A DNA stretch of 25,068 nt. Origin: a virus. The position numbers and the translations under genes were made by a program. The stretch covers positions 1-25,068 of the IMG/VR virus record IMGVR_UViG_3300025543_000194, one strand, 5' to 3'. Each line of letters starts with the position of its first letter. Position 1 is the first letter of the stretch. Below the pieces are notes generated by a model that had not been told where the DNA came from, did no database searches, and saw nothing but the letters and a program-made list of their open reading frames with translations. Shown piece by piece: positions 17,481-23,896 of the stretch.

Positions 17481-18116
17481 TTGCCGAAAGCCAAACCATT
17501 AACTAAAGAAATGATTTTAGCCTCTATAGCTAAGACTAAAAGTAACAGAGCAGCAAGTCGTTATTTAAATGTTTCCTATCAACATTATAAAAAATGGGCT
17601 AAATTTTATGAAGCTACAACCGAAGGATATAAAACATTATTTGACCAGCATCTAAATCAATCAGGTAAAGGTATTCCAAAATTTTTAAATCCTGGAAAGA
17701 GTGATTTTGATGTATTAGATATAATTGAAGGAAGACTAGATGCTTCATCTTTTAATCCATCCAAAATCAAACACAGAATGATTGAAAATGGTTATATTAA
17801 AGAAGAATGTAATCAGTGTGGGTATCATGAAAGACGTGTACTGGATTATAAAATGGCTTTATTACTTCATTTTAAAGACGGTAATAAAAAACACTATGGT
17901 TTAAACAATGTTGAATTTTTATGTTATAATTGTTATTTTACATCTATAGGTGATATATTTAATGATAAACAAATCGAAGGGATGGAAGATCATAAACCAA
18001 TAAACCAAGCAGAGGTAGATTGGCAGCTTGATGATTACACCAAACAACGTTTAAAAGAATTAGGTTTGGGAGAGGATGAAGATGATGATGAGTTAGATAT
18101 AATTTCAAGGATATGA
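17481..18116 (+). CDS. Helix-turn-helix plus HNH-like zinc protein
   Basis: A 211-residue protein starting at TTG in a TAAGAATT context. Residues 10-42 look like a homeodomain-type helix-turn-helix (ILASIAKTKSNRAASRYLNV, then a KKWAKFY recognition helix). Residues 110-151 have C110-x2-C113 and C148-x2-C151 around LHFKDGN and NNVEFLC, the layout of an HNH endonuclease zinc fold. The catalytic His of the usual DHIxGN-type motif is Phe131 here, and the last His of CxxCH is Tyr152, so it is probably not an active nuclease. The C-terminus is acidic (EDEDDDELD). A DNA-binding regulator or packaging-type adaptor is likely. Its stop overlaps the next start (ATGA). Confidence 0.7.
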   Translation: MPKAKPLTKEMILASIAKTKSNRAASRYLNVSYQHYKKWAKFYEATTEGYKTLFDQHLNQSGKGIPKFLNPGKSDFDVLDIIEGRLDASSFNPSKIKHRMIENGYIKEECNQCGYHERRVLDYKMALLLHFKDGNKKHYGLNNVEFLCYNCYFTSIGDIFNDKQIEGMEDHKPINQAEVDWQLDDYTKQRLKELGLGEDEDDDELDIISRI

Positions 18117-18274
18117 GTAAAAAAGACAATAAACATAGTAAGTTAATTAATGATTATGACTTACAAAAGAACAAACAATTAGAACGTTTAGCAACAAAAA
18201 TGTTGTCTGATCAAGATAAAATTAATACATTAAAGGAAAAGAATATAAATCCGAAATTTTTAGACTTATTTTAA
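18113..18274 (+). CDS. Small charged helical protein
   Basis: A 53-residue, Lys-, Asp- and Gln-rich protein predicted to be one long helix (YDLQKNKQLERLATKML, then SDQDKINTLKEKN). There are no cysteines or hydrophobic stretches. The start overlaps the stop of the helix-turn-helix gene and the stop lies one base before the next ATG, so it sits in a tight run. Function unknown. Confidence 0.65.
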   Translation: MSKKDNKHSKLINDYDLQKNKQLERLATKMLSDQDKINTLKEKNINPKFLDLF

Positions 18275-18275
18275 T

Positions 18276-18605
18276 ATGAAATTTAAACCAACAGAGTTCC
18301 AAGTATCAAGTTCTGAAGAATTTGAAGAAATGGTAATGAATAAAGATTTTAGGATAGCTCAAGCTATTGTTAATGGTATATTAGCAAACTTAACAACTAA
18401 AAGAAAAAATGTACATCTACTTTCTATAATAATAGAACCAGAAAATTCAGTATATGATATTACAATAGAACGTAATAATTTTGCTGAAACATTAGAGGAA
18501 AATTTACCATACTATATTCGTGAAGAATATTATGAAGATTGTAAACTTATAGCAGACACAATATCCAAACTAAAATCAAATAATTCAACAAAACCAAAAA
18601 AATAA
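18276..18605 (+). CDS. Unknown protein before the lysis region
   Basis: A 109-residue protein that I do not recognise. A Ser/Glu-rich N-terminus leads to a helix (MVMNKDFRIAQAIVNGIL), a possible beta strand pair (VHLLSIIIEPENSVYDITIE), and an acidic helix with many Tyr and Glu (LPYYIREEYYEDC), ending in Ser/Lys/Pro. The tail overlaps the -33 side of the next promoter only by proximity: the stop at 18603-18605 is two bases before TTTG. The gene is the last of a long co-directional run that starts at 7984. Confidence 0.75.
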   Translation: MKFKPTEFQVSSSEEFEEMVMNKDFRIAQAIVNGILANLTTKRKNVHLLSIIIEPENSVYDITIERNNFAETLEENLPYYIREEYYEDCKLIADTISKLKSNNSTKPKK

Positions 18606-18606
18606 A

Positions 18607-18636
18607 TTTGTTTCCCCAAAATAGGGTTTGTATATT
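18607..18636 (+). promoter_or_regulatory. Promoter of the lysis/lipoprotein unit
   Basis: TTTG (18607-18610), 20 bases, TATATT (18631-18636) followed by TCCG, the best match here to a Bacteroidota promoter. A 25-base leader ends in AATAAAAGTTATG. A short CCC...GGG pairing in the spacer (18614-18625) is too small to call a terminator. Confidence 0.75.
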
Positions 18637-18661
18637 TCCGTAAATTAAATAAATAAAAGTT

Positions 18662-19225
18662 ATGTTTTACAAATTCGACAAAAATGAGTTAATATGGAAG
18701 AAAAATTGGAAACGATTATTTCATTCAATTGTTATAGTTACTATCCTAATTTTAATTTCATTTATAGGTGGGCGTTATGTTAAGTTTCAATCATTAGACG
18801 AAGTTGAAAAGGAATTAATTGTTTTAAATGTTCAAGCCGAAAAAAACAAATTTACTAAGGAAAAATTTGTTGAGGAACTTAAACGGTTAAACATCAAACA
18901 ACCTCACATTGTTATGGCTCAATCTATTATTGAAACTGGACATTGGGGGAGTAAAATATTTAAAGAAAACCATAATCTATTTGGTATGAGAGAAGCTAGT
19001 GTTCGTATTAATACAGCATCAGGCACTCAAAATAACCATGCTTATTATGATACATGGATGGAAAGTATATATGATTACGCTTTCTATCAATGTAGATATT
19101 TGGGTGGTCTTAGAACCGAAGCTGAATATTACGCTTATTTGGGAGCTAATTATGCTGAAGACCCAGATTATGTAAATGTTGTTAAAGGAGTAGTAAAGAA
19201 GGAGCGTCTAAAGGAATTATTTTAA
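18662..19225 (+). CDS. Membrane-anchored glucosaminidase-type lysozyme (endolysin)
   Basis: A 187-residue cell-wall hydrolase. After a basic N-terminus (KKNWKR) a hydrophobic helix at about residues 20-38 would anchor it in the inner membrane with the rest in the periplasm. The domain from about 65 on is of the Flg/LytD glucosaminidase (GH73-like) type: QSIIETGHWGS with catalytic Glu91, NHNLFGMR, then YDTWMESIYDYAFY and YLGANYAEDPDYV. It should cut the glycan strands of peptidoglycan. The signal-anchor layout fits endolysins that reach the wall without a holin pore. It is the first gene of its promoter unit and two lipoproteins follow. Confidence 0.88.
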   Translation: MFYKFDKNELIWKKNWKRLFHSIVIVTILILISFIGGRYVKFQSLDEVEKELIVLNVQAEKNKFTKEKFVEELKRLNIKQPHIVMAQSIIETGHWGSKIFKENHNLFGMREASVRINTASGTQNNHAYYDTWMESIYDYAFYQCRYLGGLRTEAEYYAYLGANYAEDPDYVNVVKGVVKKERLKELF

Positions 19226-19277
19226 TATTTATTATTATATAGTTTTATAAAATAATAATTTATTAATAATCAGTTAA

Positions 19278-19412
19278 ATGGCAAAACAATCCTCTTCATC
19301 TACTACTGTAGTATCCAAAAAAGTATCTCGCCCCGGAGTACATGCAAAAACAAAAACAAGTAAAAACAAAAATTCAAAAAATTATAAAAAACCTTACGTG
19401 GGACAAGGTTAA
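19278..19412 (+). CDS. Small basic protein
   Basis: A 44-residue, very basic and Ser/Thr-rich protein (VVSKKVSRPGVHAKTKTSK and a NSKNYKKPYVGQG end). It is preceded by 52 bases with nothing but A and T except one G and one CAG, and followed by 19 bases to the lipoprotein. The RPGVHAKTK and KNYKK motifs look conserved rather than random, and the pattern is one I associate with small proteins of Bacteroidota phages. No function can be assigned; nucleic-acid binding is plausible given the charge. Confidence 0.7.
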   Translation: MAKQSSSSTTVVSKKVSRPGVHAKTKTSKNKNSKNYKKPYVGQG

Positions 19413-19431
19413 TTAACTAATTAAAAAAACA

Positions 19432-20127
19432 ATGAAAAAAACGTTATTATTAGTGATTGCAGCTACAATGTTGTTTAGCTGTGGTAAAAAGGAAGATGCT
19501 ATCGTAAAACTTCACGACGGTTATTATGCTTTTTGTGGAGCGTCTGGTGCTATTGCAACTGGTGACTCAATTACTGTTCAAGGTGTAAAATTTGCAGAAG
19601 GATGTGCTATATGTCCTGTATTCCCAGATACATCAATTTCAAATCTAGCAATGTATGGTGTAAGTCCAAGCTGGGGTAAATTAATGGGTACTGAAGGTCA
19701 ATTTGATGTTAGAAGGAATTTCCAATTTCCGGGTAACGATGGAAGTACAAGATGGGATGGAAAATCAGTTTGGTCATTGTATCATTATTTTGATACATCA
19801 ACTTATGTTCCTCAGTTCAATCCAGCTACTCTTAGTTGGGAAATGATGAAACCAGGTAATCGTGCATTTATTGTAAATACCGATTCAGCACACACAAGTG
19901 AAAGTAATATGTTCTGTATGCCTTGTCAAATTATTGACACTACAGAAACAGGTATTATATTAGCTAGATGTTTTGGTCCGTTAAATGAAGCAGCAGTTCC
20001 ATTACGAAAACCATTAGCAGTAAAATCAGGTATGGAGTCAATTACAGCAGCAATACCAGGTAAACCTTATCCTGTAGGAACACCAGTTCCACTTATGAAA
20101 TTAGGTAAAAAATCAAAAACTAAATAA
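19432..20127 (+). CDS. Phage-encoded lipoprotein with CxxC pairs
   Basis: A 231-residue secreted protein. Residues 1-17 (MKKTLLLVIAATMLFSC) are a lipoprotein signal peptide with Cys17 as the lipidated residue. The mature part has six further cysteines (35, 58, 61, 162, 165, 180), including CAIC and CMPC pairs, which could bind metal or form disulfides, and Trp/Tyr-rich central stretches (STRWDGKSVWSLYHYF). I do not recognise the fold. After signal peptidase II cleavage it would sit in the inner leaflet of the outer membrane or the inner membrane; Bacteroidota may export it further to the surface. Superinfection exclusion or lysis support are the obvious guesses. Confidence 0.8.
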   Translation: MKKTLLLVIAATMLFSCGKKEDAIVKLHDGYYAFCGASGAIATGDSITVQGVKFAEGCAICPVFPDTSISNLAMYGVSPSWGKLMGTEGQFDVRRNFQFPGNDGSTRWDGKSVWSLYHYFDTSTYVPQFNPATLSWEMMKPGNRAFIVNTDSAHTSESNMFCMPCQIIDTTETGIILARCFGPLNEAAVPLRKPLAVKSGMESITAAIPGKPYPVGTPVPLMKLGKKSKTK

Positions 20128-20128
20128 A

Positions 20129-20962
20129 ATGAAACAAGTATTATTATTAATCGTTGCAGTCACAATGTTATATAGTTGCGTATCTAACGTAAAGGAAATA
20201 GCAGGCACCACAATCTATACCCCAACCTTTAAAATTGATTATAACCAATGTGGTACGCCAATTATCGACAGTAACTCCGTATCATTCAACCCAGGCCGTG
20301 TAAGATCAGTAGAAACTTATAAAAATATTTCTAAAATATCGGCTACAGTAGATCTATCAGGTTTAACTGATGTAAATTGGGTAAATGCTTCTTTTTATAT
20401 GGTAAATGGAAGTGGAGATTATTGTGATGCCGGTAATTCAGGTTCACCTTATTGTAATGAGATTGATTTTCTAGAAACTAATGGTAATGTAGCAACACAA
20501 ACTACAATTCATTTAGACAACCAGCAAAATTATGAATATGCTTATTTAAAATCATTGTTTACAACCCCCTGTTGGGATCAAGACAAGATGACTTCACCAA
20601 CTAACAAGGGTATTTATGATGCTTCCGTTATTGATCCAACAAAACCATTTGATGTAATTACGGAATTTACTTCTGATTATAGTAATATGACTACAATATT
20701 TGCCCAAGATGGGGATACAGTAATGGTATATGATTATGTAAAAAACACCAGCTCCGAAGGTAGTAACTTACAGAATCTTGATGGTTTAGCTAAGTCAATG
20801 GATAATGGGTGGAAAGTTGTTGCTTCATTATGGCAAGGTTACTCACCAAATCCCAATTCAAGTTACTCGTATGAAGATGAGATGTGCCGAGAATGGTCTA
20901 ATGTTTGCGATAGTAAATTTATCATTTCAAATATTAGAGTAACAGCTGAGGATGAATTTTAA
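20129..20962 (+). CDS. Phage-encoded lipoprotein with glycosidase-like motif
   Basis: A 277-residue protein with a lipoprotein signal ending at Cys17 (MKQVLLLIVAVTMLYSC). The mature part looks like a concanavalin-type jelly-roll: alternating strands, six cysteines (41, 99, 109, 148, 253, 260) that could form three disulfides, and the motif YCNEIDFLETNG (108-119). E111-x-D113-x2-E116 has the ExDxxE arrangement of clan GH-B (GH7/GH16), which cuts beta-glucan-type chains. Other blocks (DPTKPFDVITEF and GWKVVASLWQGY) resemble strands of that fold. The enzymatic call is by motif only. Its start lies one base after the preceding stop, and a terminator follows. Confidence 0.7.
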   Translation: MKQVLLLIVAVTMLYSCVSNVKEIAGTTIYTPTFKIDYNQCGTPIIDSNSVSFNPGRVRSVETYKNISKISATVDLSGLTDVNWVNASFYMVNGSGDYCDAGNSGSPYCNEIDFLETNGNVATQTTIHLDNQQNYEYAYLKSLFTTPCWDQDKMTSPTNKGIYDASVIDPTKPFDVITEFTSDYSNMTTIFAQDGDTVMVYDYVKNTSSEGSNLQNLDGLAKSMDNGWKVVASLWQGYSPNPNSSYSYEDEMCREWSNVCDSKFIISNIRVTAEDEF

Positions 20963-20987
20963 TTAAAACCTTTTAACAATAATTGCG

Positions 20988-21016
20988 AAAGGGGTTGGCT
21001 ATGCCAACCCCTTTTT
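20988..21016 (+). terminator. Intrinsic terminator after the lipoproteins, fused to a promoter
   Basis: GGGGTTGGC (20991-20999) pairs perfectly with GCCAACCCC (21003-21011) around TAT, and AAA before it can extend the stem into the T-run. Five T follow. It is nearly identical to the element at 1337, with two base differences over the hairpin and promoter. Confidence 0.9.
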
Positions 21017-21023
21017 GTATATT
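20994..21023 (+). promoter_or_regulatory. Promoter of the SWIM-protein unit
   Basis: GTTG (20994-20997) in the left arm of the terminator, 20 bases comprising the rest of the hairpin and the T-run, then TATATT (21018-21023). The leader of 25 bases ends in AATAAGAGTTATG. Confidence 0.75.
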
Positions 21024-21048
21024 CACGGTATAATAAGAAATAAGAGTT

Positions 21049-21504
21049 ATGCCATTAATTAAGTTTACACATTTAAACAAACACAATAATCTTAGAAGTC
21101 GTATTATATATCACAAAGGAGATAAACCATTTACTGTAGGTAAAGGATTTGGTGAATTTGTAGATATAAAAGAATTCAAATATGATTACACAGATTTAAT
21201 GATACCACCCCATCTGTTTACAGATAGCGATGGTAAAAAATACATAGTGCCAATTTGGCAAGAGGTATTACCTGAAACCACATTAGATGATATTAATTGG
21301 ATCAGAACCGAAACAAAAACAACAAAAACAATCAAACCAGAAAAAAATGAATGGCTATTTGAATCAAGTAGTGATCCTGGGTTATTTTATAAAGTTACTA
21401 AAAAAGGTGATAAAATAAGTTGTAACTGTCCTGGAGTATGGAGGGCTAAAGATCGTCAGTGTAAACATATTAAAGAAGTAAAAAATGAAACAAGTTTGGG
21501 ATAA
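21049..21504 (+). CDS. SWIM-type zinc finger protein
   Basis: A 151-residue protein. The C-terminus has C125-x-C127 and C138-x-H140, the CxCx(n)CxH form of a SWIM zinc finger (ISCNCPGVWRAKDRQCKHI). SWIM domains bind DNA or proteins and occur in transposases, MuDR proteins and recombination adaptors. The N-terminal half has a mixed strand/helix pattern with a DPGLFYKVTKKGD turn leading into the finger; I see no catalytic site. Its last 20 bases overlap the next gene, so the two products are made from one message and may form a complex. Confidence 0.7.
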   Translation: MPLIKFTHLNKHNNLRSRIIYHKGDKPFTVGKGFGEFVDIKEFKYDYTDLMIPPHLFTDSDGKKYIVPIWQEVLPETTLDDINWIRTETKTTKTIKPEKNEWLFESSSDPGLFYKVTKKGDKISCNCPGVWRAKDRQCKHIKEVKNETSLG

Positions 21505-22039
21505 CAGATCAATTAGAGAACATTATTCTCATTTGACCAAAGAAGAATTACTTGATACTATTATAGGATTAGGAAGTGAAGGAAAAAATTTAATTAATAT
21601 TCTCAATCAAAAAGAATTAGCAAAAGTATTAAATGGTATATTTGTAGGTGATAAAGTAGATGATCATGACATTGTTGCTAACAGTATTAAATTAGAGTTA
21701 AAATGTAATGTAAATCAAGCTACAGATTTAGGAAAAACAGTTGGGTTTGCTTCATTCCTACAAAAAGAAGATTGGGATTATATTATTCACTACACTCCAA
21801 AAGCATTTAATGATTATCTAAATGAAGATAAATTTGTTGTTTTTTCCAAATCGGATCTTCCTGAATTAAAAACATATTGTAATAATAGTGGTGGAATACG
21901 ATGGACTCATAAAATATTTAACCCTAATCATGTAATTTATAATAGAGGGGGAAAAAGAGATAAGTTAAAATTTATTAAAAAAAGAATAATGAGTTTAAAA
22001 GAATTATACTTATTAATTTGGAATGAAAGTAATCAATAA
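21485..22039 (+). CDS. Unknown protein, possible PD-(D/E)XK-type nuclease
   Basis: A 184-residue protein, starting 20 bases inside the SWIM gene. The segment DDHDIVANSIKLELKCN (59-75) has an Asp followed after nine or more residues by E-L-K on a strand, an arrangement found in restriction-endonuclease-like folds; Asp60 or Asp62 with Glu71 and Lys73 could bind metal. The next part (TVGFASFL, then DWDYIIHYTPKAFNDYL) also fits the fold. The C-terminal half is basic (FIKKRIM). The family is unknown to me and the nuclease idea is only inference. A DNA-processing role with the SWIM protein fits the overlap. Confidence 0.5.
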   Translation: MKQVWDNRSIREHYSHLTKEELLDTIIGLGSEGKNLINILNQKELAKVLNGIFVGDKVDDHDIVANSIKLELKCNVNQATDLGKTVGFASFLQKEDWDYIIHYTPKAFNDYLNEDKFVVFSKSDLPELKTYCNNSGGIRWTHKIFNPNHVIYNRGGKRDKLKFIKKRIMSLKELYLLIWNESNQ

Positions 22040-22043
22040 CCTA

Positions 22044-22073
22044 TTTGGAAAAGCAGAATAGCGTTCGTATATT
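22044..22073 (+). promoter_or_regulatory. Promoter before the gene at 22116
   Basis: TTTG (22044-22047), 20 bases, TATATT (22068-22073), followed by TACCATG. From 22063 to 22088 the sequence is identical over 26 bases to 23649-23674, which covers another promoter and the start of its leader. Confidence 0.75.
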
Positions 22074-22115
22074 TACCATGTAATAAGAGTTAATAATTAA
22101 TAATATATAAAATAA

Positions 22116-22277
22116 ATGATAAGTGTTGATGTTTTAGTTGAAAGAAAAGAAATTATTCAAGAAGTAATAGATCGTTTACTGAGTAATCCAAATTACAAAG
22201 AAGAACTGATCAAATTTAACAGTAAATACTCAGTAAATCTTCAAGTTAGAAGAACAATAAAACCATCCCAAAAATAA
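22116..22277 (+). CDS. Small helical protein
   Basis: A 53-residue protein with a helix (VLVERKEIIQEVIDRLL), a turn (SNPNYKEE), and a mixed basic tail (VNLQVRRTIKPSQK). It has no metal or membrane motif. It is the first gene behind its promoter, and its stop codon is followed by five bases and the next ATG (TAA-AAGTT-ATG), a junction repeated further on. Function unknown. Confidence 0.7.
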   Translation: MISVDVLVERKEIIQEVIDRLLSNPNYKEELIKFNSKYSVNLQVRRTIKPSQK

Positions 22278-22282
22278 AAGTT

Positions 22283-22705
22283 ATGTCAATTGAACGTAGA
22301 GGTAGACCCGCAGAACAACCATTCATTAAATCAGATAAATATACTAGAGAATTTTATGACGTTCCCACAAAACCAGAAATAGGATGCAAACATGTTTGGT
22401 ATTATGATGTAGCTAAAACTGAAAGCGGCCCATATAAAACAGAAATTACATACCCTAAAGGATATAAACATGAACCTTTTAAGGTTGAAAAAGGTAAGGC
22501 ATATGCTAAACAACCTGTAGTTTTAGTATTTAAATTATCAGATCGTTCAAATGCTAAAGTTAAAATGAAAGTATTTGCTAATGAGAATATTGATTATATT
22601 CTATCCTCTCCCAAATTAACAGGTGTACCTACAACCGCAATCATATTAGAATGTGGAGTAGGTAATAGCTTTATCGAGAAATATACATTAAAGTATAATT
22701 TATAA
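22283..22705 (+). CDS. Unknown protein
   Basis: A 140-residue protein that I do not recognise. It has a basic start (IERRGRPAEQPF), an aromatic region with one Cys (KHVWYYDVAKTES), a strand-like central part (PVVLVFKLSDRSNAKVKMKVF), and an ILECGVGNSF segment near the C-terminus. The profile is beta-rich and soluble. It is preceded by the TAA-RAGTT-ATG junction and followed by 33 AT-rich bases in which I see no promoter. Host-takeover or unknown early function are both possible. Confidence 0.75.
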   Translation: MSIERRGRPAEQPFIKSDKYTREFYDVPTKPEIGCKHVWYYDVAKTESGPYKTEITYPKGYKHEPFKVEKGKAYAKQPVVLVFKLSDRSNAKVKMKVFANENIDYILSSPKLTGVPTTAIILECGVGNSFIEKYTLKYNL

Positions 22706-22738
22706 TATTTATAACATATAATTAAACAAAATTAAAAA

Positions 22739-23443
22739 ATGGCAACAAGAGCATTAATAGGTTGGATTGAATCAGATGCAGCAGGCAATCAAGTTCTAAC
22801 TTCAACATATAACCACTATGATGGTTACCCTGAAAATTTAGGTGTAGGTTTAAATAAATTTTATTCTGAACCCAATGAAGCATTAAAAGTAGCTAATATG
22901 GGCTACATTTCATTTCTAAATCCAGAAACTGGAGAAATTGAATCTAAACATAATGACCCAGCTGAAAAAACAGTATTACCTGATGATTTTGAAGAAGCAA
23001 TGAGAGAAATACATGCTGTTGCTGATTCAATGGGTGCTGATTATGTTTATCTTTATGATCAAGATGAAATGGATTGGATGCATTCAAAAATGAATGGTGT
23101 TTCAAACTTAATAAAAACATTCTCAATGTCAGGTATCGATAATCAATTCAATAGTTATGAAGATGATCAAGATTTAGGTGTACCTGGAGATAATGCTTTA
23201 GGATTAGAAGAAGGAGACGGAGACGTTATTGCTAAAGCAAAATCAGCACTTAAAGGTAAATCTAATTTAAAAACCTATATAGATTCATTAACAAATGATA
23301 TCCGTTTGAATGGAGATGATGCTTATACCGATTATGGTGATGATGATTGGGTTGAAGATTTTGATAATTATATTTATGATAAATCAGATTTGGATGAATC
23401 AATAAAAAATAAATGGCAATATAGAGCTGGAATAAAAAATTAA
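22739..23443 (+). CDS. Unknown acidic phage protein with YNHYDGYPENLG motif
   Basis: A 234-residue protein. Residues 1-40 (ATRALIGWIES, then a strand and YNHYDGYPENLG) match a pattern I associate with a widespread family of phage proteins of unknown function that begin with ATRS/ALI and carry an H-x-DGYPE-like turn. A long acidic, helical middle follows (about 80-150), and the C-terminus is extremely acidic (YGDDDWVEDFDNYIYD). There are no cysteines. A protein this acidic could mimic DNA, but that is only a thought. A terminator-promoter element follows the stop by about 27 bases. Confidence 0.75.
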   Translation: MATRALIGWIESDAAGNQVLTSTYNHYDGYPENLGVGLNKFYSEPNEALKVANMGYISFLNPETGEIESKHNDPAEKTVLPDDFEEAMREIHAVADSMGADYVYLYDQDEMDWMHSKMNGVSNLIKTFSMSGIDNQFNSYEDDQDLGVPGDNALGLEEGDGDVIAKAKSALKGKSNLKTYIDSLTNDIRLNGDDAYTDYGDDDWVEDFDNYIYDKSDLDESIKNKWQYRAGIKN

Positions 23444-23469
23444 TATAAGCTTTTAAAACAATAAATGCG

Positions 23470-23497
23470 AAGGGATTTGGTTTAGCCAGATCCCTTT
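23470..23497 (+). terminator. Intrinsic terminator fused to a promoter
   Basis: GGGATTTGG (23472-23480) pairs with CCAGATCCC (23486-23494) with one G-T wobble around TTTAG, and A-T pairs extend it by one or two. It is followed by TTTCG. The sequence differs from the other two hybrids, yet places the same promoter parts in the same hairpin positions. Confidence 0.8.
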
Positions 23498-23505
23498 CGT
23501 ATATT
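23476..23505 (+). promoter_or_regulatory. Promoter of the gene at 23515
   Basis: TTTG (23476-23479) in the left arm of the hairpin, 20 bases, TATATT (23500-23505). Only nine bases separate the -7 box from the ATG at 23515, so the transcript would be nearly leaderless. Confidence 0.7.
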
Positions 23506-23514
23506 TACGGCGTA

Positions 23515-23649
23515 ATGAATCAGGTAAAGGAAATACAATTAACACAACGTGAATGGTTTGATGCTACACGTGTTGCTCCTCCATTTCGTAATAAAAAGAA
23601 ATTTTTCCGTAAAGAAAAACACAAAAAAACGTGTCTACCCGAAAAATAG
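23515..23649 (+). CDS. Small basic protein with a near-leaderless start
   Basis: A 44-residue basic protein (a short acidic-amphipathic start, then a TRVAPPFRNKKKFFRKEKHKK stretch of positive charge that I shorten to its ends: TRVAPPF and RKEKHKK). No membrane segment or metal motif is present. The ATG lies so close to the -7 box that the transcript has almost no leader. Its stop (23647-23649) falls in the spacer of the next promoter. Another frame (23549-23731) is open but crosses that promoter and is less likely. Confidence 0.6.
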   Translation: MNQVKEIQLTQREWFDATRVAPPFRNKKKFFRKEKHKKTCLPEK

Positions 23650-23659
23650 TTCGTATATT
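23630..23659 (+). promoter_or_regulatory. Promoter of the two-helix membrane protein
   Basis: CGTG (23630-23633), 20 bases, TATATT (23654-23659), then TACCATG. Part of a 26-base identity with the promoter at 22044. It lies inside the 3' end of the small gene before it. Confidence 0.7.
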
Positions 23660-23677
23660 TACCATGTAATAAGAAAT

Positions 23678-23723
23678 AATAAAAGTTATGTTAAAAAAAA
23701 TAAAAGTTATGTTAAAAAAAATA
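23678..23723 (+). repeat. In-frame 21-bp tandem duplication of a start site
   Basis: The 21-base unit ATAAAAGTTATGTTAAAAAA plus one A occurs twice in tandem, from 23678 to 23723 with a partial third beginning. Each copy holds the AAAGTT context, an ATG (23688 and 23709) and the codons for LKK. As 21 is a multiple of three, the second ATG is in frame with the first. Confidence 0.95.
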
Positions 23724-23891
23724 GATTTTAAGTATTTAGTAGGAGCAATAGGTGCACTAATTTTAGGTTTACTTACAATGGCCGGTGTTGTTCAAAATTA
23801 TATTCACTTTGCGGGTATTAATAATGAAATGGGGTTTGCCTTTATGGCCATATTATTAGGTGTTATTTGTATATTTGGTATTAAAAAATAA
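23688..23891 (+). CDS. Small membrane protein with two transmembrane helices
   Basis: A 67-residue protein (or 60 from the second ATG at 23709). A short basic start (MLKKIKV, then MLKKIDF) leads to a helix near 19-37 (YLVGAIGALILGLLTMAGVV) and a second near 49-64 (MGFAFMAILLGVICIFGI), ending in lysines. With both ends basic, the N- and C-termini would lie in the cytoplasm. The start region is duplicated, so two products may be made from two consecutive start sites. It could be a holin-like or exclusion protein; no signature decides this. The stop is joined to the next gene by TAA-GAGTT-ATG. Confidence 0.8.
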   Translation: MLKKIKVMLKKIDFKYLVGAIGALILGLLTMAGVVQNYIHFAGINNEMGFAFMAILLGVICIFGIKK

Positions 23892-23896
23892 GAGTT

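Noticed and set aside
23549-23731. Open frame running through the promoter at 23630
   Set aside because: It is in a different frame from the gene at 23515, which starts right behind a promoter; the extra length is mostly lysine and tyrosine from the AT-rich leader repeat.
23870-23875. TATATT with TTGG behind it, at the end of the membrane-protein gene
   Set aside because: No TG-ending -33 element lies 20 bases before it and it is inside coding sequence, unlike the better sites.
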